NCBI GenBank assembly: GCA_002352945.1
Contig: DDHL01000063.1
Span: 13,247-20,604, forward strand
Direction: 5' to 3'
Length of the DNA: 7,358 bases
From: Campylobacteraceae bacterium UBA1877
GTDB lineage: Bacteria; Campylobacterota; Campylobacteria; Campylobacterales; Campylobacteraceae
In this document: positions 6,445 through 7,358 of the stretch, one piece after another
Layout of the letters: each line of letters opens with the position of its first letter
Position numbering within the stretch: position 1 is the stretch's first letter
The notes under the pieces: model-generated
What the model was told of the DNA's origin: nothing
What the model saw: only the letters and a program-made list of their open reading frames with translations
Databases searched by the model: none
Made by a program: the position numbers and the translations under genes

Positions 6445-7263
6445 ATGCAACAAAAATCAACCCAAGCTTTGCACCAAGAGAAAATAAACGATGCTTTAAA
6501 CTTTATCCACTCAAACCTTGGCGAACCTTTACATGTAAAAGATATTGCAGCCTATGTTAGTACGTCGCCATACCATTTTAACCGTCTTTTTTGCTCAACG
6601 ATGGGAGAAACTCTGCATGCTTATGTACGTCGTGCTCGCCTCGAGCTTGCGGCCAATGCACTTTTGTTTAACCCTCAAACTCCAGTTCGTGATATTGCTA
6701 TGCAAGCTGGGTTTGAATCCCTTTCAAGTTTTACACGAGCATTTAAGATTCATTTTAAAGTTACTCCTGGAAAATGGAGGATGGTTGATAAAAATCAAAA
6801 AGATTTCAGTCATACTACGCCTTTACATGTAAAGCCAAGACTAGTGCGCTTTGCCCCTAAAACTTTAGTTTATGTTAGGCATGTTGGATATGATAAAAGC
6901 ATCAAAACTCCTTGGCTAAAACTTTTAGATTGGGCAAGTTACATGGGGGTTGATAGGAGTGCTCCCATGATTGGAATCCACCATAGTAATCCCCGTTTTG
7001 TTCCAAGAAAACAGTGCCATTACGTAGCCTGCTTGGAAGTAGATAAAAAATATTTTCCAAAGGGTGAGATTGGTATTACGAAAATGCCTAGAGTTTTATG
7101 TGCAGTCTTTTATTTTGAAGGTAAATATGGAGATCTTTTAGGCCAGATGGATAGTGTATACACACAGTGGCTGCCATATAGGGCTTTGAAGCATTGCCGA
7201 TGCCCTCTTTTGCAATATACTACCAAAACCATTTTATCCATCCAAGCCAAAGGTATAAGTTAG
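6445..7263 (+). CDS. AraC-family transcriptional regulator with GyrI-like domain, C-terminus frameshifted
   Basis: As read, 272 residues. Two AraC-type helix-turn-helix motifs span about 14-112: the first around 27-48 (DIAAYVSTSPYHFNRLF), the second around 80-103 with DIAMQAGFESLSSFTRAFK and VTPGKWR. A GyrI-like effector-binding domain follows from about 130 (YVRHVGYD, IGIHHSNP, Glu225 in FEGKYGD, QWLPY). The frame is lost after Tyr245: the last 27 residues (RALKHCRCP onward) do not fit the family, while the -1 frame continues it perfectly to TAA at 7290-7292. The intact protein would have about 282 residues. TAA at 6439-6441 blocks any upstream start and no ribosome site precedes the ATG. 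Codons 29-32 and 127-130 (LHVK) fall on TTTACATGTAAA copies. It probably controls the divergent aminotransferase gene, itself or both, through the direct repeats; its ligand is unknown. Confidence 0.88.
   Translation: MQQKSTQALHQEKINDALNFIHSNLGEPLHVKDIAAYVSTSPYHFNRLFCSTMGETLHAYVRRARLELAANALLFNPQTPVRDIAMQAGFESLSSFTRAFKIHFKVTPGKWRMVDKNQKDFSHTTPLHVKPRLVRFAPKTLVYVRHVGYDKSIKTPWLKLLDWASYMGVDRSAPMIGIHHSNPRFVPRKQCHYVACLEVDKKYFPKGEIGITKMPRVLCAVFYFEGKYGDLLGQMDSVYTQWLPYRALKHCRCPLLQYTTKTILSIQAKGIS
6528..6539. repeat. TTTACATGTAAA palindrome in the AraC-type gene, copy 1
   Basis: An exact 12-bp palindrome within the coding sequence, read as Leu-His-Val-Lys at residues 29-32, at the start of the first helix-turn-helix. 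Confidence 0.9.
6822..6833. repeat. TTTACATGTAAA palindrome in the AraC-type gene, copy 2
   Basis: An exact 12-bp palindrome, again read as Leu-His-Val-Lys (residues 127-130). It lies in the linker between the DNA-binding part and the GyrI-like domain, where sequence is least constrained. Confidence 0.9.
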
Positions 7264-7292
7264 ATTTTTGTGTTCCAGTCAAATATCAATAA
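7182..7292 (+). pseudogene. Out-of-frame C-terminal segment of the AraC/GyrI-like gene
   Basis: Reading from 7182 gives GFEALPMPSFAIYY, continues through QNHFIHPS and ends DFCVPVKYQ before TAA 7290-7292. This is the normal end of a GyrI-like domain, whose family pattern after WLP is S-G-F/Y-E-x-x-P-x-P-x-F and a last strand with VPV. It joins the upstream reading frame if one base is restored in TATAGGGC (7177-7184), where family members would have TAT-AGN-GGC (Tyr-Ser-Gly). Single-base deletion, sequencing error and recoding are all possible. No other break is visible in the gene. Confidence 0.85.
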
Positions 7293-7322
7293 AGTACTTT
7301 TAAAGATAAGATAAATTTATAT

Positions 7323-7343
7323 GATTTTTTGCTATAATATAAT
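7323..7343 (+). promoter_or_regulatory. Strong promoter pointing out of the window
   Basis: A T-run (7325-7330) and GC precede TATAAT at 7333-7338, with a second TATAAT overlapping it at 7338-7343. T-rich sequence plus a perfect -10 box is the typical Campylobacterota promoter. No gene starts before the window ends, so the product is unknown. The stretch from 7293 to 7358 holds nothing else that I can identify. Confidence 0.65.
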
Positions 7344-7358
7344 GCCACTAAAAAACAA

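Noticed and set aside
7291..7300. AAAGTACTTT palindrome just after the displaced AraC stop, a possible terminator.
   Set aside because: It has no loop, only two G/C bases and a short T-run, and it does not resemble the repeated TTTACATGTAAA element.
1..7358. CRISPR array, insertion sequence, prophage, tRNA or rRNA genes.
   Set aside because: No regularly spaced repeats, transposase, phage genes or tRNA cloverleaf were seen; nearly all the window is occupied by the genes listed.

Overview
This is AT-rich DNA (by eye about 36-38% GC) from a bacterium that is most probably a member of the Campylobacterota (epsilonproteobacteria). The assignment rests on the tight cluster ffh-rpsP-khpA-rimM-trmD-rplS, on the protein sequences (for example an L19 that starts [10 protein letters not shown] and an Ffh carrying SKYDGDTKGG), and on promoters made of a T-rich stretch and a TG-extended -10 box without a clear -35. 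I cannot name the genus from the sequence alone.

Layout. 1-66: probable end of an upstream gene, then an intrinsic terminator. 67-210: leader with two further copies of a 12-bp palindrome and the probable ffh promoter. 211-3677: a plus-strand translation and protein-targeting operon encoding the SRP GTPase Ffh, ribosomal protein S16, the KH-domain RNA-binding protein KhpA, the 30S maturation factor RimM, the tRNA (m1G37) methyltransferase TrmD and ribosomal protein L19. Genes from rpsP onward are almost contiguous or overlapping, and the operon closes with a clear terminator. 3773-5149: a PIN-PhoH (PhoH2-type) protein with its own promoter. 5146-6309 (minus): a class I/II PLP-dependent aminotransferase whose stop codon interlocks with that of the phoH-like gene. 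6445-7292: a divergently transcribed AraC-family regulator with a GyrI-like C-terminal domain. Its last 36 codons are displaced by a -1 frameshift near 7180. 7293-7358: no gene, but a strong promoter pointing out of the window.

Three things stand out. First, the palindrome TTTACATGTAAA occurs seven times in 7.4 kb (five exact, two one base off). It lies between genes and inside genes, twice as a close pair, and once as the loop of a terminator. Inside genes it is always read as Leu-His-Val-Lys. The rimM pair forms a perfect 33-nt palindrome. This looks like a highly iterated palindrome or a small dispersed palindromic element. Second, the 135-bp divergent region between the aminotransferase and the AraC-type gene holds two identical 18-bp direct repeats with a 22-bp period, the geometry expected for an AraC-family operator. 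Third, the AraC-type gene appears leaderless: its -10 box ends five bases before the ATG, an in-frame stop lies immediately upstream, and no ribosome binding site is visible. The rest of the window is ordinary core-genome content.
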